64,000 bases of DNA. Origin: CBFCZU01 sp965602635. GTDB taxonomy: Bacteria > Planctomycetota > Phycisphaerae > SM23-33. Below, one piece after another: positions 63,795 to 64,000 of the stretch (within the stretch, counting starts at the first letter, position 1; each line of letters starts with the position of its first letter). Both the position numbers and the translations under genes were made by a program. The stretch spans positions 9,402-73,401 of the forward strand of contig CBFCZU010000001.1 in the NCBI GenBank assembly GCA_965602635.1. Reading direction: 5' to 3'. Below the pieces are notes generated by a model. The model was given only the letters and a program-made list of their open reading frames with translations, was not told the DNA's origin and did no database searches.

Positions 63795-63942
63795 CCGCTG
63801 CCCTCGGCTTGCGCAGGAGACCCCAATGATCTTACCGTATTGCGGTCGGAGCACAAGAGGCCTATGGCCTGGAAGCGTTCGCTTGTGCTTAGGCGGCGCG
63901 CTCAGTGTCGGCCGACAAGGCATGGATGACGCCTGCTCCTGT

Positions 63943-63966
63943 TGTCCTTCCCGAAAACCTCATCCG
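63943..63966 (+). repeat. IS left end, continuing beyond the window
   Basis: 24 bases identical to the left end of the IS at 32437-32460 (TGTCCTTCCCGAAAACCTCA...), after which the sequences diverge. A further related element may extend past the window edge. Confidence 0.6.
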
Positions 63967-64000
63967 GCGAGAGAATGGCGTGAATGGGCTGGCCTTGCAT

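Overview
The window is a high-GC stretch of a planctomycete-like chromosome, most likely class Phycisphaerae. This is inferred from gene content: several PEP-CTERM surface proteins (V/I-PEPAT-LxLLALGGLALIRRRR), two MoxR/DUF58/vWA operons, MBOAT/AlgJ-type acylation genes, large secreted carbohydrate-active proteins, and compact operons with 4-23 bp overlaps. No rRNA or marker gene is present to fix the taxonomy. Most large antisense ORFs are high-GC shadows and are not annotated.

Layout. 1-3.4 kb (minus): a GH20 hexosaminidase running off the left edge and a CPA2 cation/proton antiporter with CBS domains. 3.6-6.1 kb: apbE plus a secreted beta-propeller-like protein, overlapping by 4 bp. 6.2-10.5 kb: an acylation cassette with an AlgI-type MBOAT and two AlgJ/AlgX-like SGNH proteins, followed by a ~165-bp inverted-repeat element. 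10.7-28.2 kb: a long plus-strand block holding a membrane coiled-coil protein, an iron-type ABC binding protein, a dual permease fused to an NHL propeller, a vWA/GATase-like protein, MoxR, DUF58, a BatA-like vWA protein, a large secreted/membrane protein, and an ABC ATPase and permease separated by an array of hairpins. 28.3-32.2 kb: anmK, murQ and a sodium:solute symporter, suggesting use of peptidoglycan amino sugars. 32.3 kb: tRNA-Arg(ACG) with its own promoter and terminator, with an IS carrying a broken transposase inserted just downstream.

34-42.8 kb is a PEP-CTERM gene cluster. One gene is a chain of PEP-CTERM modules joined by internal signal-peptide-like segments (a candidate surface polyprotein, with one frameshift). 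A multi-hairpin intergenic element occurs four times around these genes. 42.8-56.7 kb is an accessory region: a DUF4091-like protein, two paralogous 983-residue secreted proteins (CBM9-like plus a lyase-like toroid), a PQQ-type propeller and a methyltransferase. These are mixed with IS fragments, truncated genes and three short fragments resembling the anticodon-arm side of initiator tRNA-Met. 56.9-63.8 kb is a second MoxR system (membrane protein, DUF4129, DUF4350, MoxR, DUF58) facing a convergent RDD-SpoIIM pair.

The most interesting items are the PEP-CTERM polyprotein, the four-copy hairpin element around PEP-CTERM genes, the hairpin array between ABC ATPase and permease, the permease-NHL fusion with an internal lipobox, and the tRNA-fMet-like fragments at recombination junctions. 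No CRISPR array, integrase, origin or exosortase gene was seen.
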